Source: Candidatus Doudnabacteria bacterium RIFCSPHIGHO2_12_FULL_48_16 (GTDB lineage: Bacteria > Patescibacteriota > Doudnabacteria > UBA920 > O2-02-FULL-48-8). Taken from it: a stretch of 36,395 nucleotides of DNA. The notes beneath the pieces are model-generated. The model made no database searches. It saw only the letters and a list, made by a program, of their open reading frames with translations, and was not told the origin of the DNA. The stretch covers positions 395,146-431,540 of the forward strand of contig MFEY01000007.1 in assembly GCA_001780035.1 (NCBI GenBank), read 5' to 3'. Shown one piece after another: positions 5,865-13,871 of the stretch (positions are counted from its first letter, which is position 1; the number at the start of each line of letters is the position of its first letter). The translations under genes were made by a program, and so were the position numbers.

Positions 5865-6479
5865 ATGAATGAACTGACCCCTAAGCAAAAACAATTATTG
5901 GATTTATTGACCCATGAAATTCAAGATAAGGGACTTCCTCCGTCTTTTTCGGAGATTGCCCGCAACCTCCGCCTTAAATCTAAAAACGGAGTGGCAAAAC
6001 TGCTCCGGATTCTGGAAGATAAAGGATATATACGCCGCTCCGGCAAGGCCCGGGGCATCGAAGTCCTAAATCCAGAAGGGGAGCCGATTGGGCTGGGCAC
6101 GATTAGCCTGCCGCTGCTGGGCCGGATTACGGCCGGGTTGCCAATGTTGGCCGAGGAACAGATCGAAGATTGGTTGAATTTGCCGGCCAGCCTGGTTCGA
6201 GGCCGTAAGGATGTATTCCTGCTTCGGGTGCAGGGCATGAGCATGAAGGACGCGGGGATCCTCAACGGCGATCTGGTCATCGTCAAGCAGCAAAAAATTG
6301 CGGACGTCAACGACATCGTGGTTGCTTTACTGGAAGACGAGGCTACCGTGAAAAGATTAGTTAAGAAAGACAATAAATTCTTTTTGAAAGCTGAAAATAA
6401 GGATTATCCAAATATATACCCTGAGCATGAGTGGTCGATCCAGGGGAAGGTAATCGGAGTAATTAGGAGGCTTGAGTAA
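5865..6479 (+). CDS. lexA: LexA repressor / self-cleaving protease
   Basis: 204 residues, standard length. N-terminal winged helix at about 1-65 with the recognition region PPSFSEIARNLRLKSKNG; the Ala-Gly cleavage bond in GRITAGLPMLAEE at about 87-88; catalytic serine in VQGMSMKDAGI and catalytic lysine in EDEATVKRL; C-terminal S24 protease fold ending at VIGVIRRLE. It represses SOS genes until RecA filaments trigger self-cleavage; recA is in the same window. The palindrome in its own promoter implies autoregulation. The ATG has no Shine-Dalgarno directly before it. A 60-residue small protein and a PUR-like protein follow closely, probably co-transcribed and thus DNA-damage regulated. Confidence 0.95.
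   Translation: MNELTPKQKQLLDLLTHEIQDKGLPPSFSEIARNLRLKSKNGVAKLLRILEDKGYIRRSGKARGIEVLNPEGEPIGLGTISLPLLGRITAGLPMLAEEQIEDWLNLPASLVRGRKDVFLLRVQGMSMKDAGILNGDLVIVKQQKIADVNDIVVALLEDEATVKRLVKKDNKFFLKAENKDYPNIYPEHEWSIQGKVIGVIRRLE
6465..6470 (+). promoter_or_regulatory. Ribosome binding site setting the start at 6481
   Basis: AGGAGG inside the lexA 3' end, 10 bases before ATG 6481. It favours this ATG over the in-frame TTG at 6472. Confidence 0.6.
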
Positions 6480-6480
6480 T

Positions 6481-6663
6481 ATGAGCGAATTTGAGAAACA
6501 AAAATACACGATCATTAGCCAGCTTAAAGGGCTGTGCGCCCACTGCGCCAATGAAGTGCATCATTCCTGCCGACTTCAGTCGATCGTGACTGAACTGGCA
6601 ACCCTGTCCGGAGTCCCGCTGATTGTCAACGACCGATTCAATGGATTGTTAATACATAAATAA
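6481..6663 (+). CDS. Small Cys/His protein of unknown function
   Basis: 60 residues starting MSEFEKQKY. Residues 18-31 contain CAHC and HHSC (LCAHCANEVHHSC), arranged like a possible small zinc site; the rest is an amphipathic helix and a hydrophobic C-terminal segment ending LLIHK. I do not recognise the family. It begins one base after the lexA stop, with a good AGGAGG inside the lexA 3' end, and is followed 15 bases later by the PUR-like gene, so it sits in a lexA-led transcription unit. The coupling to lexA suggests, but does not show, a role in the damage response. Confidence 0.6.
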   Translation: MSEFEKQKYTIISQLKGLCAHCANEVHHSCRLQSIVTELATLSGVPLIVNDRFNGLLIHK

Positions 6664-6678
6664 TTTCGGGAGAGGCAT

Positions 6679-6915
6679 ATGCAAGAATTTGCACCAGCAC
6701 TTTTCTCAACTCGTGTGACGAATGGGGCGCGAACTTTCTTCGTGGATGTAAAGTCTGCCAAGAATAACAAACCCTATTTGAAAATCACAGAATCTTCCAT
6801 CAGCAAGGAAGGCGAGAAAAAGAAAACCTATATGACCGTGTTCGAAAATGAAATCAATGATTTCAAGCAAGCGATCGAACAGGCCGTCGGGTTTGTAAGC
6901 GCCCAAAGTAAATAA
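6679..6915 (+). CDS. PUR-family (DUF3276-like) single-stranded nucleic-acid-binding protein
   Basis: 78 residues with one PUR repeat: RVTNGARTFFVDVKSAKNNKPYLKITES matches the beta-strand pattern R-x-x-G-x-RTFFVDVK...YLKITES of bacterial PUR/DUF3276 proteins, followed by a charged turn (KEGEKKK) and the C-terminal helix. Bacterial relatives bind single-stranded DNA or RNA and usually dimerise through a second half. The Shine-Dalgarno is GGGAGAGG. Last gene of the lexA unit; a perfect 10-pair hairpin follows. Function is inferred from the fold. Confidence 0.75.
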   Translation: MQEFAPALFSTRVTNGARTFFVDVKSAKNNKPYLKITESSISKEGEKKKTYMTVFENEINDFKQAIEQAVGFVSAQSK

Positions 6916-6917
6916 CA

Positions 6918-6950
6918 CAAAGCCCTGACGATCTTAGCCAGGGCTTTGTT
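6918..6950 (+). terminator. Terminator of the lexA unit
   Basis: CAAAGCCCTG pairs perfectly with CAGGGCTTTG around 11 bases; followed by a T/A-rich tract rather than a pure T-run. Confidence 0.7.
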
Positions 6951-6961
6951 AAATTAATTTT

Positions 6962-7381
6962 ATGAATTACATAGGAACAATACTTGAGGAAAGCTTATCT
7001 GATAAGTCAGTTCTGAAAGAAGTTAAAATTTTAAAACAAAAAGTTGAGCCAGTTAGTGAAAAGAGCAAAACACCGTGGGTGACTAAATGGACCCACGATT
7101 ATGTAGAGATTGCTGAAGGACAAGCTGACGAGATAGCTCATAAATTAAGCCAAGCGATTGAGTTTGAGCACGAAAGTTCCTGGTATGCGGATTATTTAAA
7201 TAATCAGACGCACTATATTATTTTTAAAAATAAAGTTTTTAAAATTGATCGCGGTAGTAAAGAACAATATGATGCGGCCTTTGACTATGGTTTATCAGTC
7301 GGGATTCCGGAATATCAACTAATAACATTTGAGAGTCAAAAACAAATAGAAGGAAGACGGAAGGCCAAATATGACCAGTAA
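6962..7381 (+). CDS. Hypothetical protein upstream of yifB
   Basis: 139 residues, soluble, mixed alpha/beta, with no motif I recognise. A central HDYVEIAEGQADEIAHKLSQAI segment suggests a helix, followed by strands (THYIIFKNKVFKI) and a helix. It is AT-richer than its neighbours. Its 3' end overlaps the yifB start by 11 bases, implying translational coupling, although the following gene is housekeeping. No Shine-Dalgarno is seen before its ATG. Function unknown. Confidence 0.65.
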   Translation: MNYIGTILEESLSDKSVLKEVKILKQKVEPVSEKSKTPWVTKWTHDYVEIAEGQADEIAHKLSQAIEFEHESSWYADYLNNQTHYIIFKNKVFKIDRGSKEQYDAAFDYGLSVGIPEYQLITFESQKQIEGRRKAKYDQ

Positions 7382-8891
7382 AATTTATTCGGCGGCATTG
7401 GTGGGTTTATCTGCTACGCCGATCGAAGTGGAGGTGGATCTCGCTTCCGGTCTGCCGGCAACCATTGTGGTCGGCTTGCCTGACACTGCGGTGCAGGAAG
7501 CGCGGGTCCGGGTCAAATCCGCGATACGTAATTCTAATTCTATTTTCCCTCGTAATAAAGTTTATATTAACTTAGCGCCGGCAGATGTGCCCAAAGCCGG
7601 CACACATTACGACCTGCCGATTGCGATTTCCGTGCTGTTGAATTCGGGCCAGATTTTTTTTGAGCCGGCCGGAAAAATGTTTTTGGGCGAATTGGCTCTC
7701 GACGGAAACATCCGGCCGGTGACCGGGGTTTTGCCCATAGCTCTGATGGCCAAGGAGCGGGGATTTAAGAAATTATTTATCCCGAAAGAAAACAGCAGCG
7801 AAGGGAGCCTGGTTTCCGGAATTGAGATTATCCCGGTTAAAAGTTTATACGAAGTTATCGGCTATCTCCAAAATCTGATTAAGATTGAGCCCGTCAAAAT
7901 CATGGACTGGCAAAAAGTTCTAAAAAGCCCGGAAACTTCATTTGACATGAAATTAATCAAGGGCCAGGAAGCGGCCAAGCGCGCTCTGGAAATTGCCGCC
8001 GCCGGCGGGCATAACCTACTGCTGTCGGGTCCCCCGGGAACCGGCAAAACATTATTGGCCCGTGCCTTGCCTTCCATCCTGCCCAAGCTGACCGTGGATG
8101 AGGTTTTAGAGATTACCAAAATTTACAGCGTCGCCGGTCTGCTGAATTTGAATAAAAATTTAGTTACAGCCCGGCCCTTTCGAAGTCCCCATCATACCAC
8201 TTCGGGTGTCGCTTTGGTCGGCGGCGGGAGCAATCCGAAACCCGGAGAAATTTCATTGTCTCATCGTGGGGTTTTGTTTTTGGACGAATTTCCGGAATTT
8301 ACCCGGGCGGCACTGGAAAATTTAAGGCAGCCTTTGGAAGATGGGGTAGTGACGGTGGCGCGGGCCGCGGCAACCGTGACGTTTCCCGCACAGTTTACTT
8401 TGGTCGCCGCCCAGAATCCTTGCCCCTGCGGATATTATTCGGATCCGACCAAGGCCTGCATCTGCACCCCCTCGCAGATTATGAAGTATCAAAAGAAGAT
8501 CTCCGGCCCGCTCCTCGATCGGATAGATCTGCATGTGGAGGTCGGCCGCATTGAATACGAGAAACTCTCTTCTGACAGCAATGCGGAATCTTCGGATGAA
8601 ATCCAAAAACGCGCACAAGCGGCCCGGGACATCCAGACGGCGAGGTTTGGCAAATCATTTAATATTAAAACCAATTCTGAAATGGGTATCAAAGAGATCC
8701 GGGAGTTTTGCGGCCTGGATAAGCCGGAGCAGGATTTCATGAAAGCGGCGGTAGTCAAAATGTATTTATCCGCCCGATCGTATCACCGGATGCTGAAACT
8801 GGCGCGCACGATTGCGGATTTGGCTGGTGAGACCAAGATAACAGTTAATCATTTGGCCGAAGCTTTACAATATAGACCCCGGGTCGAATAA
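7371..8891 (+). CDS. yifB: YifB/ComM-type Mg-chelatase-like AAA+ ATPase
   Basis: 506 residues, full length. N-terminal Lon-S5-like ChlI domain (about 1-125, starting KIYSAALVGLSATPIEVEVDL), central AAA+ Mg-chelatase domain with Walker A SGPPGTGKT at about 220-228 and Walker B GVLFLDEFPEF, a cysteine cluster NPCPCGYYSD...CICTPSQ, and the C-terminal Mg-chelatase domain ending YRPRVE. ComM, the studied member, is a hexameric helicase that extends branch migration during natural transformation. CPR bacteria commonly keep DNA-uptake genes, so a similar role is plausible. galU follows 20 bases later. Confidence 0.93.
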   Translation: MTSKIYSAALVGLSATPIEVEVDLASGLPATIVVGLPDTAVQEARVRVKSAIRNSNSIFPRNKVYINLAPADVPKAGTHYDLPIAISVLLNSGQIFFEPAGKMFLGELALDGNIRPVTGVLPIALMAKERGFKKLFIPKENSSEGSLVSGIEIIPVKSLYEVIGYLQNLIKIEPVKIMDWQKVLKSPETSFDMKLIKGQEAAKRALEIAAAGGHNLLLSGPPGTGKTLLARALPSILPKLTVDEVLEITKIYSVAGLLNLNKNLVTARPFRSPHHTTSGVALVGGGSNPKPGEISLSHRGVLFLDEFPEFTRAALENLRQPLEDGVVTVARAAATVTFPAQFTLVAAQNPCPCGYYSDPTKACICTPSQIMKYQKKISGPLLDRIDLHVEVGRIEYEKLSSDSNAESSDEIQKRAQAARDIQTARFGKSFNIKTNSEMGIKEIREFCGLDKPEQDFMKAAVVKMYLSARSYHRMLKLARTIADLAGETKITVNHLAEALQYRPRVE

Positions 8892-8910
8892 GCGTTATAA
8901 TATTCGGGCT

Positions 8911-9777
8911 ATGAAAAAAGTCCGAAAAGCTATAATCCCCGCGGCTGGTTTTGGCACCCGATTTTTACCCGCCACGAAAGCCCAACCTAAAGAAATGCTG
9001 CCGATTGTCGACAAGCCGGTGATTCAGTATGTCGTGGAACAAGCAGTCGCGGCCGGAATCGAGCAAATTATTATTGTAACCGGCTGGCATAAACGTGCGA
9101 TTGAAGATCATTTCGATCGGCATTTTGAATTGGAAGCGCATTTGGAAAAAGGAGGCAAAACTGTCGAGCTGGCTGAAATTCGCAAAATTTCCGAACTGGC
9201 AGATTTTGTGTATGTGAGGCAAAAGGAGCCATTGGGAAACGGCCACGCTGTGCTAATGGCTAAAGATGTGATTGGTGATGAGCCGTTTGTGGTGATGTGG
9301 GGCGATGAATTTTTTTATGGCCAACCTCCGGCGATCAAGCAGCTGATCGAAGCTTACGAACAATATAACAGTCCGGTGATTGCCGGCGTTCGGGTCGCAG
9401 AACAGGATGTCAGCCGATACGGCATCGCGGATGTGACTTTGGTTAAGGATAATGTTTATAAAATCAACCGAATCGTAGAAAAGCCGGAGGTGGGCCAGGC
9501 CCCGTCCAATTTAGCCACCCATGGCAACTATCTTTTAACGCCAGATATTTTTGAAATTTTAGAAACGATGCCGGCGAGCCGCGGTGAAATTTGGTTATCC
9601 GGAGCTATTGATCGCTTGATTCAAAAACGAGACGTCTATACGGTGGAACTGAAAAACAATATATATTATGATTGCGGCAGTAAGCTGAATTATTTAAAAG
9701 CCGTGGTAGATTTCGGCTTACAGCATGACGATTTACGCGCTAAGTTTGCTGAATATTTGAGAAACCTGAAAGTTTAA
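8911..9777 (+). CDS. galU: UTP-glucose-1-phosphate uridylyltransferase
   Basis: 288 residues. Makes UDP-glucose from UTP and glucose-1-phosphate, feeding surface polysaccharide synthesis. Nucleotide-binding signature AIIPAAGFGTRFLPATKAQPKEMLP at the N-terminus, VVMWGDEFF (metal-binding aspartate) at about 128-136, RIVEKPEVG and GEIWLSGAID typical of bacterial GalU. Normal length. TATAAT just before the start (8895-8900) may be a -10 without a clear -35. Confidence 0.95.
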   Translation: MKKVRKAIIPAAGFGTRFLPATKAQPKEMLPIVDKPVIQYVVEQAVAAGIEQIIIVTGWHKRAIEDHFDRHFELEAHLEKGGKTVELAEIRKISELADFVYVRQKEPLGNGHAVLMAKDVIGDEPFVVMWGDEFFYGQPPAIKQLIEAYEQYNSPVIAGVRVAEQDVSRYGIADVTLVKDNVYKINRIVEKPEVGQAPSNLATHGNYLLTPDIFEILETMPASRGEIWLSGAIDRLIQKRDVYTVELKNNIYYDCGSKLNYLKAVVDFGLQHDDLRAKFAEYLRNLKV

Positions 9778-9845
9778 AAATTATTGCGTTTGTGGTAGAA
9801 TAACGGGGCTTGTACTAAGCTTTAGAGAAACCAAACGAAACTAAA

Positions 9846-11171
9846 ATGGAAAAAAAGTATTATATTTTAGGCGGGATACTGGCGGTGCTTTTAATCATCG
9901 CCGGAATTTTATTTTTTTCCGCCGGATCAAAACCCACGCCGAATAACTCGGGCGGGAGTAATTCCGGCCAAACCCAGTTGACCTGGTGGAAAACTTTTGA
10001 AGACACACAAAACGTCCAGGATCTAATCAGCGATTATCAGACGGCTCATCAGAACGTCAGCATTACGTTCGTTAAAAAAAATGTGCAGACGTATGAGCAG
10101 GAGCTAGTGGATGCTCTGGCCTCAGGCCAAGGCCCGGACATCTTCAGCATCCATAACGACTGGCTGCCCAAGCATGCGGATAAAATCGGACCAATGCCGT
10201 CCGCTATGATGAGCATACGCACTTATAACAATAATTTTGTTGACGTCGCGTCCAGCGATTTTATCAAGGACGGCAAAGTTTACGCCGTTCCGCTTTCGGT
10301 CGACGTCTTAGCTCTTTATTACAACAAAGATCTGCTGAACTCGGCCGGCATTTCCACTCCGCCGACCACCTGGCCAGAACTGGTCAGCGATATTCAAAAA
10401 TTAACCAAAACCAGCAGCGGTGGATTTACCCGATCCGGCATTGCCATGGGGACGTCGACCAACGTTAATCGGGCCGTTGATATTTTGAGTTTGCTGATGC
10501 TGCAAAACGGCACGCAATTTTATTCGCAGGATCAGCAAGCCGCCACGTTTAATCAATCGATCACTGACCCTAAAAGCACCAGCGGCTCATTTAATCCCGG
10601 TTCAACCGCCCTGGCTTTTTATACCCAGTTCGCCAATCCGGCCAAAACTTCCTACACTTGGAATTCGCAGTCGGATTTCAGCCTTGATGCGTTTACGCAA
10701 GGCAAGGTCGCCATGATGATCAATTATTCATACATGGAACCGATGATCCGGGCCCGGGCGCCCAATTTAAATTGGGCTGTCGCGGCCATTCCCCAAGTGT
10801 CGGAAGACGCAATCAGAATTAACTTCGCCAATTATTGGGGTGAGACCGTTTCCAAATCTTCCAAACAGCAGGCCGCAGCTTGGGATTTTCTGAACTTCAT
10901 CACGCAAAAAGCGGAACTGACCAAATACTATGCCAAACACAAGCTCGTCTCTTCCCGCAAGGACATGCTGCCGGATCAGTATGCGGATACGGAAATCGGC
11001 GTGTTCGCCGAATCCGCTCCAAATGCCCGCAGCATTTACAAGCATGACGCCAATGTTTTTGAGGGCGTATTTACCAAAATGATTGACGATGTGGTTCTCC
11101 GCAGTTTCCCGCCGGATACGGCCATTAGTAACGCCGTGCAACAAATTAATCTGAATTTGCGACAGCCATAG
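9846..11171 (+). CDS. Family 1 extracellular solute-binding protein, membrane-anchored
   Basis: 441 residues. N-terminal membrane helix at about 5-25 with no lipobox cysteine, then a Gly/Ser/Asn linker (NNSGGSNSG) and a bacterial SBP_bac_1 fold: QLTWWKTFED, the DALASGQGPDIFSIHNDWLP substrate-cleft segment, VPLSVDVLALYYNKDLL and FTQGKVAMMINYSYM. Such proteins deliver sugars to ABC permeases. No permease or ATPase gene is adjacent, so its partner is elsewhere or it acts alone in binding. Anchoring by an uncleaved helix suits a cell with a single membrane. The ligand cannot be told. Confidence 0.88.
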   Translation: MEKKYYILGGILAVLLIIAGILFFSAGSKPTPNNSGGSNSGQTQLTWWKTFEDTQNVQDLISDYQTAHQNVSITFVKKNVQTYEQELVDALASGQGPDIFSIHNDWLPKHADKIGPMPSAMMSIRTYNNNFVDVASSDFIKDGKVYAVPLSVDVLALYYNKDLLNSAGISTPPTTWPELVSDIQKLTKTSSGGFTRSGIAMGTSTNVNRAVDILSLLMLQNGTQFYSQDQQAATFNQSITDPKSTSGSFNPGSTALAFYTQFANPAKTSYTWNSQSDFSLDAFTQGKVAMMINYSYMEPMIRARAPNLNWAVAAIPQVSEDAIRINFANYWGETVSKSSKQQAAAWDFLNFITQKAELTKYYAKHKLVSSRKDMLPDQYADTEIGVFAESAPNARSIYKHDANVFEGVFTKMIDDVVLRSFPPDTAISNAVQQINLNLRQP

Positions 11172-11185
11172 AGTTGTGGCATAAT
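11157..11185 (+). promoter_or_regulatory. Possible promoter of the pilin array
   Basis: TTGCGA (11157-11162), 17 bases, CATAAT (11180-11185), overlapping the end of the solute-binding-protein gene. Confidence 0.45.
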
Positions 11186-11202
11186 AAACTTGATTTAGCC
11201 CT

Positions 11203-11238
11203 CACCCCCGGCCCTTCTCCCGAGGTGGGAGAGGGGAG
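11203..11238. repeat. Palindromic GC-rich repeat in the pilin leader
   Basis: CCCTTCTCCC (11212-11221) pairs with GGGAGAGGGG (11227-11236) at 10 of 10 positions with one G-T. The preceding CCCTCACCCCCGG belongs to the same unit, a style of repeat seen dispersed in many genomes. Confidence 0.6.
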
Positions 11239-11264
11239 TTCAAATCTGAAGAAACTCAGATCCA

Positions 11265-11690
11265 ATGAAAGCAAAAAAACAATTTATATCGGCCGCCATG
11301 ATCGCCCTGATCTTGGGCGGAGTTGCCCTGACTTCCCCGGCCCAAGCGGCTTTGGTCAATTGCGGGCAGTATGACAGCAGCGGCAAAATCAACGAGTGCA
11401 CCATTGGCGATTTGATCCTAACGGTCGTCAACATTATCAATTTTCTGTTGGCCTGGAGCTGGCTGGTGGCCCTGCTGTTTATCTTCTGGGCCGGTTGGGG
11501 GATGGTTAATTCCGGAGGAAACGAGGAAGCGATTGCCGAGGCCAAAACCACTTTAAGCAATGCGATTATCGGGTTTGCCCTGGTTATGATGGCCTTTCTG
11601 CTCATTAACGCTATCGTTTCGATTCTGACCGGCAATGATCTTGGCTATGCAGATTCATTAAAAGACGCTTTTGGCATAATTAAGCCATGA
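11265..11690 (+). CDS. T4SS-pilin-like membrane protein 1
   Basis: 141 residues: signal peptide with probable cleavage after AQA (residue 28), a short exposed segment with two cysteines (NCGQ...NECT), then two hydrophobic helices (about 48-80 and 88-115) separated by the family loop NSGGNEEAIAEAKTTLSNAIIG. This is the TrbC/VirB2-like T4SS_pilin pattern that CPR genomes encode in tandem. It is the longest single-domain copy and has a distinct C-terminal tail (YADSLKDAFGIIKP). Its stop overlaps the next gene by four bases (ATGA). Whether these proteins polymerise into a filament is not known. Confidence 0.8.
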   Translation: MKAKKQFISAAMIALILGGVALTSPAQAALVNCGQYDSSGKINECTIGDLILTVVNIINFLLAWSWLVALLFIFWAGWGMVNSGGNEEAIAEAKTTLSNAIIGFALVMMAFLLINAIVSILTGNDLGYADSLKDAFGIIKP

Positions 11691-12355
11691 AAAAAATTCT
11701 AGCCATTCTGTTTCTTATCACTGTCACTTTATTTTTGCCCTTCTTTTCTCAGGCAAATTTTGCCGATTGCATTCAGAATGCGGGTAGCAGCACACAATTA
11801 TGCGATCCGCTGATCACCGGAACCGAAACCGATAGCGGCGTGGAGGTGGCTCTAAGCTACGCGGCAAAGACCTTGGGCTTGCTAATGGGATTAACCGTAA
11901 TTACGTTCGTGGTTTTTTCCGGATTCCGGATGATCATGGCCCAAGGCAATACCGAGGAACTGGAGCGAGCCAAGGCCGCTTTGCAATGGAGCCTTTTGGG
12001 TTTTATTCTTAGCACCTTGGCATTCGTGATTGTGGTGGCAATTCAAAAATACATCGGAGTGAATGACAACTTGTCGGAAAACGGAACGTTTCAAAATCCT
12101 TTAAGCAGCGGCACGTTGGGTGAGCTAATGATAAAAATGATGACCGGCTTTCTGGAAATTTCTGGGACGCTGGCGTTGCTGATGATTGTCATTTCCGGTT
12201 TTCGCTACATTACGTCCCAAGGCAACGATGAGCAGACTGAAAAAGCCAAAACCAGCTTGCAGTGGGCAGTCATCGGCTTGGCCATTGCGCTCTTGGCCTA
12301 TGTCATCGTTGCCGCCACCGCGGCTTTATTTAGTAACCCGCCAACCACCCCATAA
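11687..12355 (+). CDS. T4SS-pilin-like membrane protein 2, two tandem pilin domains
   Basis: 222 residues: signal peptide (1-23, ending SQA), then two complete copies of the two-helix pilin unit. The first loop is SGFRMIMAQGNTEELERAKAALQWSLLG and the second SGFRYITSQGNDEQTEKAKTSLQWAVIG; both are followed by a hydrophobic helix. The internal duplication makes a four-helix protein, which could join neighbouring subunits or cap a filament. Overlaps pilin 1 by four bases; the next gene starts five bases after its stop. Confidence 0.8.
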   Translation: MKKILAILFLITVTLFLPFFSQANFADCIQNAGSSTQLCDPLITGTETDSGVEVALSYAAKTLGLLMGLTVITFVVFSGFRMIMAQGNTEELERAKAALQWSLLGFILSTLAFVIVVAIQKYIGVNDNLSENGTFQNPLSSGTLGELMIKMMTGFLEISGTLALLMIVISGFRYITSQGNDEQTEKAKTSLQWAVIGLAIALLAYVIVAATAALFSNPPTTP

Positions 12356-12359
12356 ATTT

Positions 12360-12716
12360 ATGAAAAAACTATCGACCCTTGTTCTGTCTATGGTTCTGAC
12401 TTTTTTGGTTGCCCGCCCTGCGCTTGCGGTGACAGTGACCAATCCCGATGCCAATTATTTTTTGAGCTTTACCGACAATAGCTTTAAGGGTATATTGGTT
12501 TTCTTCGTAACGAAAATTTTTCTGCCGTTTGCCGGGACAATCGCAATTTTATTCATCATTGTCGGAGGTTACCAGTATATGACTGCCGGCGTGAATGAGG
12601 AATTGGCAGAACAAGGCAAAAAGACCCTGCGCAATGCGGTTATCGGCTTGGCAATCATTATTCTCTCCTATCTGATCGTCAATGCCATTATTACCGCTTT
12701 GGCCAGCAGTTCTTAA
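12360..12716 (+). CDS. T4SS-pilin-like membrane protein 3
   Basis: 118 residues starting MKKLSTLVLS at ATG 12360; the frame is open further upstream but that part overlaps pilin 2 and is not pilin-like. Signal peptide ends near ALA (residue 24), then helix 1, the loop GGYQYMTAGVNEELAEQGKKTLRNAVIG, and helix 2 with LSYLIVNAIITAL. Closest to pilin 5, which shares the GGYQY...GKKTL...LSY wording. Likely co-translated with pilin 2. Confidence 0.8.
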   Translation: MKKLSTLVLSMVLTFLVARPALAVTVTNPDANYFLSFTDNSFKGILVFFVTKIFLPFAGTIAILFIIVGGYQYMTAGVNEELAEQGKKTLRNAVIGLAIIILSYLIVNAIITALASSS

Positions 12717-12733
12717 AGGTCGATAAAGAACAT

Positions 12734-12763
12734 TTGACTCCGCAGTTATTAATATTTTATAAT
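12734..12763 (+). promoter_or_regulatory. Internal promoter before pilin 4
   Basis: TTGACT (12734-12739), 18 bases, TATAAT (12758-12763), in the only sizeable gap of the array (71 bases). Confidence 0.65.
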
Positions 12764-12787
12764 TAAACAAATTAAACGTAACCAAAT

Positions 12788-13162
12788 ATGAAGAAACAAA
12801 TTTCATGGGTGAAAGTCGCTCAAATCTCAGCAATTGTGCTGACTTTCGTGTTCGCTTTGACCCCGGTGGCTTTTGCGCAGTTCCAAACGCCAAGCGCCGG
12901 CGGCACAGGTTTGCCCAATGACACCTCGGTGTCCGGGTTTATTCTTAAGATTATCAACATCGCCTTGGCCGTGGCTGGCTTGATTGCGGTATTGTTCCTG
13001 ATCATCGGCGGTTTCCGCTACATCACTTCTGCCGGCAACGAAGAGACGGCCGAACAAGCGAAGAAGATTATTACCAACGCCATCATTGGTATCGTGATTA
13101 TCATTCTGTCCTTCGTCATCGTCCGCGTTATCTCCAACGCTCTGACCACCAACCAAGTTTAA
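12788..13162 (+). CDS. T4SS-pilin-like membrane protein 4
   Basis: 124 residues: signal peptide (cleavage after FAQ/AFA near residue 28), a Gly/Pro-rich mature N-terminus (PSAGGTGLPNDTSVSG), helix 1, loop IGGFRYITSAGNEETAEQAKKIITNAIIG, helix 2 ending VIVRVISNAL. It has its own promoter, so it may be made at a different level from pilins 1-3. It most resembles the GFRYIT-type units of pilin 2. Confidence 0.82.
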   Translation: MKKQISWVKVAQISAIVLTFVFALTPVAFAQFQTPSAGGTGLPNDTSVSGFILKIINIALAVAGLIAVLFLIIGGFRYITSAGNEETAEQAKKIITNAIIGIVIIILSFVIVRVISNALTTNQV

Positions 13163-13181
13163 GACCTTAAAATCTTAAATT

Positions 13182-13574
13182 ATGAAAATAAATAAATTCG
13201 TAAAAGCAGGCTTGGTAGCGCTCTTTGTTGTGGCTTTGCTGGTTCAATTTGCGCCCACAGTTTTGGCAACAATTAGCGACACGGTTCGCCCGGATTCGAC
13301 GATTGGCACTTATTTACCAGGTTCCGCCACCACTGACTTTAAGGGTTTTGTTTCGGAGCTGATTATCAAGGTTCTGCTGCCGGTTGCGGCCACGATCGCG
13401 GTTCTGTTCATCATCATCGGCGGTTACCAGTATATCTTCTCGGGCGCCAATGAAGAATTGGCGGAGACCGGCAAAAAGACTCTACAAAATGCCATTATTG
13501 GGTTGATCATTATTATCTTGTCCTACGTTATCATCAACGTCATTATCAGTATTATTGGCAATTCAACGACCTAA
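13182..13574 (+). CDS. T4SS-pilin-like membrane protein 5
   Basis: 130 residues: signal peptide (about 1-29, ending VLA), short polar segment, helix 1, loop GGYQYIFSGANEELAETGKKTLQNAIIG, helix 2 (LSYVIINVIISIIG). Last gene of the array, followed by a 32-base perfect palindrome terminator. Its closest relative here is pilin 3. No prepilin peptidase site or type IV pilin N-methylation motif is present in any of the five, which argues for a VirB2/TrbC-like rather than a type IV pilus role. Confidence 0.82.
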   Translation: MKINKFVKAGLVALFVVALLVQFAPTVLATISDTVRPDSTIGTYLPGSATTDFKGFVSELIIKVLLPVAATIAVLFIIIGGYQYIFSGANEELAETGKKTLQNAIIGLIIIILSYVIINVIISIIGNSTT

Positions 13575-13582
13575 ATTGTTTT

Positions 13583-13620
13583 AAAATCCCGCCTCTCGCG
13601 AGAGGCGGGATTTTAATTTT
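13583..13620 (+). terminator. Terminator of the pilin array
   Basis: Perfect 32-base palindrome (AAAATCCCGCCTCTCG and its complement) ending in a T-rich run. Between here and 13768 I see only AT-rich sequence with a weak TATAAT near 13734. Confidence 0.85.
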
Positions 13621-13767
13621 GCCCAAATCCAGCAATACAACTTCGGTGCTTTGGTTTTTAATGGTTTTTGAAATAAAAAATTTAATGATAGATTATATTT
13701 AAATATCACTTTAGACCGATCGACACTTTATGATATAATTAACATTTATTGATGTTGATATACTGGG

Positions 13768-13810
13768 CAAAAAGAAAAAGGCGCGCGGGATCTGGTATCC
13801 ACGTCGCGCC
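13768..13810 (-). terminator. Terminator of the GC-rich minus-strand operon
   Basis: Read on the minus strand: GGCGCG stem with CGCGCC, an inner GGAT/ATCC pairing, then a T-rich tract (A-rich at 13768-13779 on the plus strand). Confidence 0.75.
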
Positions 13811-13871
13811 CCTATCTCTATTCTTCTTCGTCCTCCTAAGTTTTTTCTGTGACCCCGGCCCGCCCCCCGCG

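Noticed and set aside
11174-11374. Short frame between the solute-binding protein and pilin 1
   Set aside because: Mostly encoded by a palindromic repeat and then out of frame inside pilin 1.
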